64,000 nt of DNA, taken from assembly GCF_037152535.1 (NCBI RefSeq), contig NZ_JBBCMA010000002.1:372001-436000 (forward strand), read 5' to 3'. The stretch comes from Leclercia sp. AS011 (GTDB taxonomy: Bacteria > Pseudomonadota > Gammaproteobacteria > Enterobacterales > Enterobacteriaceae). The position numbers and the translations under genes are program-made. Numbering within the stretch: position 1 is the first letter of the stretch; the number at the start of each line of letters is the position of its first letter. Under the pieces are notes generated by a model. It did not search any database. It was not told where the DNA came from and saw only the letters and a list, made by a program, of their open reading frames with translations. Shown here piece after piece: positions 61,679 to 64,000 of the stretch.

Positions 61679-64000
61679 ATGGCGATGAAAAAGTTGCTCA
61701 TAGCGTCGCTGCTGTTTAGCAGCGCGACCGTATACGGTGCTGACGGGTTCGTAGTGAAAGATATTCATTTCGAAGGCCTTCAGCGTGTCGCCGTTGGTGC
61801 GGCCCTCCTCAGTATGCCAGTGCGCCCAGGCGACACGGTTAATGATGAAGACATTAGTAATACCATTCGCGCCCTGTTTGCCACCGGCAACTTCGAGGAC
61901 GTCCGCGTCCTGCGCGATGGTGACACGCTGCTGGTTCAGGTAAAAGAGCGCCCAACCATTGCCAGCATCACCTTCTCCGGCAACAAGTCGGTGAAAGACG
62001 ACATGCTCAAGCAAAACCTTGAAGCCTCTGGCGTGCGTGTTGGCGAATCTCTGGATCGCACCACCCTCTCTGATATCGAGAAAGGCCTGGAAGATTTCTA
62101 CTACAGCGTCGGTAAATACAGCGCGAGCGTGAAAGCGGTGGTGACTCCGCTGCCACGTAACCGTGTCGACCTGAAGCTGGTCTTCCAGGAAGGCGTTTCC
62201 GCGAAGATCCAGCAGATCAACATCGTCGGTAACCATGCGTTCAGCACCGATGAACTGATCTCCACCTTCCAGCTGCGCGACGAAGTGCCGTGGTGGAACG
62301 TGGTGGGCGACCGTAAATACCAGAAACAGAAACTGGCGGGCGACCTTGAGACCCTGCGCAGCTACTATCTGGACCGCGGCTACGCGCGCTTCAACATCGA
62401 CTCGACCCAGGTCAGCCTGACGCCGGACAAGAAAGGCATCTACATCACCGTTAACATTACCGAAGGCGATCAGTACAAGCTTTCTGGTGTGGAAGTGAGT
62501 GGTAACCTCGCGGGTCACTCTGCCGAGATCGAAAGCCTGACCAAACTGCAGCCGGGTGAGCTCTATAGCGGCGCGAAAGTGACCAAGATGGAAGACGGCA
62601 TTAAAAAGCTGCTCGGCCGCTATGGTTATGCCTATCCGCGCGTACAGACTCAGCCTGAAATCAACGATACGGATAAAACCGTTAAGCTCCACGTTAACGT
62701 CGATGCGGGTAACCGTTTCTACGTTCGTAAGATCCGCTTCGAAGGTAACGATACCTCTAAAGATGCCGTTCTGCGCCGCGAAATGCGCCAGATGGAAGGG
62801 GCGTGGCTGGGCAGCGATCTGGTTGATCAGGGTAAAGAGCGTCTGAACCGTCTGGGTTATTTCGAAACCGTCGATACCGACACCCAGCGCGTGCCAGGTA
62901 AGCCAGACCAGGTAGACGTCGTTTACAAGGTCAAAGAGCGTAATACCGGTAGCTTCAACTTTGGTGTCGGTTACGGCACGGAAAGCGGCGTAAGCTTCCA
63001 GGTGGGCGTGCAGCAGGATAACTGGTTAGGTACCGGCTATTCTGTGGGTATCAACGGTACCAAGAACGACTACCAGACTTACTCTGAACTCTCCGTTACT
63101 AATCCGTACTTCACCGTTGATGGTGTGAGTCTGGGCGGTCGTATTTTCTATAACGACTTTAAAGCGGATGATGCGGACCTGTCTTCGTACACCAACAAAA
63201 GCTACGGTGTTGATGGTACGCTCGGCTTCCCAATTAACGAATACAACACCTTGCGTGCTGGCTTAGGTTATGTGCATAACGACCTGTCCAACATGCAGCC
63301 GCAGGTGGCCATGTGGCGTTATCTGGACTCTATCGGACAGTCTGCAAGCACCTCGAATGATGATAACGGCTTTGCCGCCGATGACTTCACCTTCAACTAT
63401 GGCTGGACGTACAACCGCCTCGACCGTGGCTTCTTCCCAACCGAAGGTTCACGCGTCAACCTGAACGGTAAAGTTACCGTCCCGGGCTCAGATAATGAGT
63501 TCTACAAAGTCACCCTCGATACGGCGTCCTACTTCCCGATCGACGAAGATCATAAATGGGTGGTTCTGGGTCGTACGCGCTGGGGTTACGGCGACGGCTT
63601 AGGTGGCAAAGAACTGCCATTCTACGAGAACTTCTATGCGGGCGGCTCAAGCACCGTGCGTGGCTTCCAGTCCAATAACATTGGTCCGAAAGCGGCCTAT
63701 TACGGCGGCAATGACGAAGACAACTGCGACAAACCTTCATCGAGCCAGGTATGTAGCTCTGATGATGCTGTAGGCGGTAACGCCATGGGCGTCGCTAGCC
63801 TGGAGTTTATTACCCCGACGCCGTTTATCAGCGATAAGTATGCCAATTCCGTACGTACCTCCTTCTTCCTGGATGCGGGTACCGTATGGGATACTAACTG
63901 GCAGAATACCTCTGCGACGAGAGAAGCAGGTATTCCGGACTACAGCGATCCGAGCAATATTCGTATGTCTGCGGGTCTCGCACTACAATGGATGTCACCG
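61679..64000 (+). CDS. bamA: Outer-membrane protein assembly factor BamA, C-terminus cut by window
   Basis: The core of the BAM complex that inserts beta-barrels. 774 codons are present, and about 36 are lost at the window end. A signal peptide ([20 protein letters not shown]) is followed by five POTRA domains (to about residue 420) and the barrel. The conserved loop 6 motif VRGF is at about 658-661. Most of the sequence matches E. coli. The differences cluster in surface loops, for example the loop after [18 protein letters not shown], which holds two cysteines as in E. coli. ATG 61679 follows GAAGAACGC. Confidence 0.97.
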   Translation, partial: MAMKKLLIASLLFSSATVYGADGFVVKDIHFEGLQRVAVGAALLSMPVRPGDTVNDEDISNTIRALFATGNFEDVRVLRDGDTLLVQVKERPTIASITFSGNKSVKDDMLKQNLEASGVRVGESLDRTTLSDIEKGLEDFYYSVGKYSASVKAVVTPLPRNRVDLKLVFQEGVSAKIQQINIVGNHAFSTDELISTFQLRDEVPWWNVVGDRKYQKQKLAGDLETLRSYYLDRGYARFNIDSTQVSLTPDKKGIYITVNITEGDQYKLSGVEVSGNLAGHSAEIESLTKLQPGELYSGAKVTKMEDGIKKLLGRYGYAYPRVQTQPEINDTDKTVKLHVNVDAGNRFYVRKIRFEGNDTSKDAVLRREMRQMEGAWLGSDLVDQGKERLNRLGYFETVDTDTQRVPGKPDQVDVVYKVKERNTGSFNFGVGYGTESGVSFQVGVQQDNWLGTGYSVGINGTKNDYQTYSELSVTNPYFTVDGVSLGGRIFYNDFKADDADLSSYTNKSYGVDGTLGFPINEYNTLRAGLGYVHNDLSNMQPQVAMWRYLDSIGQSASTSNDDNGFAADDFTFNYGWTYNRLDRGFFPTEGSRVNLNGKVTVPGSDNEFYKVTLDTASYFPIDEDHKWVVLGRTRWGYGDGLGGKELPFYENFYAGGSSTVRGFQSNNIGPKAAYYGGNDEDNCDKPSSSQVCSSDDAVGGNAMGVASLEFITPTPFISDKYANSVRTSFFLDAGTVWDTNWQNTSATREAGIPDYSDPSNIRMSAGLALQWMSP

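Noticed and set aside
61577..62692. A 371-codon open frame antisense to rseP/bamA
   Set aside because: Opposite two certain genes with no ribosome site or known domain.

Overview
The window is a continuous piece of core chromosome from a member of the Enterobacteriaceae. Almost every protein aligns from memory, residue for residue, with an Escherichia coli K-12 protein of the same or nearly the same length, and the gene order is that of the E. coli 2.7-4.4 minute region (aceF to bamA). It is probably not E. coli. There is no gene between panD and panC, no yad fimbrial cluster between panB and folK, a DUF2950/DUF3300 gene pair sits after lpd, and proteins such as ClcA and FhuA differ noticeably. 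An Enterobacter, Leclercia, Lelliottia or Kosakonia-like genome fits; the genus is inference. No prophage, insertion sequence, CRISPR array, tRNA or rRNA was seen.

Layout. 1-2.2 kb: the end of aceF and lpd (pyruvate dehydrogenase). 2.2-4.6 kb: two secreted proteins of unknown function, DUF2950 and DUF3300 (YacH-like). 4.6-5.5 kb: a gene-poor stretch holding a candidate type I toxin-antitoxin locus. 5.5-10.8 kb: acnB, yacL, speD, speE, yacC. 10.9-20.1 kb: cueO, gcd, hpt, can, the yadGH ABC exporter, yadI and yadE. 20.1-27.1 kb, minus strand: panDCB, folK-pcnB, gluQ, dksA, sfsA, thpR. 27.2-32.3 kb: hrpB and mrcB. 32.5-38.5 kb: the ferrichrome uptake operon fhuACDB. 38.6-45.7 kb: hemL, clcA, erpA, yadS, btuF, mtn, dgt. 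45.8-53.6 kb: degP, cdaR, yaeH, dapD, glnD, map. 53.7-64 kb: rpsB-tsf-pyrH-frr-dxr-uppS-cdsA-rseP-bamA, the last cut by the window end.

Shared themes are central carbon flow (PDH, aconitase, glucose oxidation), cofactor synthesis (pantothenate, folate, haem, Fe-S delivery), translation (S2, EF-Ts, RRF, Map, GluQ), and envelope construction and quality control (PBP1B, UppS, CdsA, RseP, BamA, DegP). Several control sites can be read directly: a CueR promoter before cueO, a CRP site between gcd and hpt, a sigma-E promoter before degP, a Fur-like box before fhuA, and the rpsB leader (tff/t44). Palindromic REP-type units occupy seven gene ends.

The best candidate for something new lies at about 4.8-5.3 kb. 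A 38-codon hydrophobic peptide gene on the minus strand has a structured leader. A terminator-bounded region on the plus strand can pair with that leader over 15 continuous base pairs. This layout matches divergent type I toxin-antitoxin loci such as TimP/TimR. The rest is ordinary, well-conserved housekeeping sequence.
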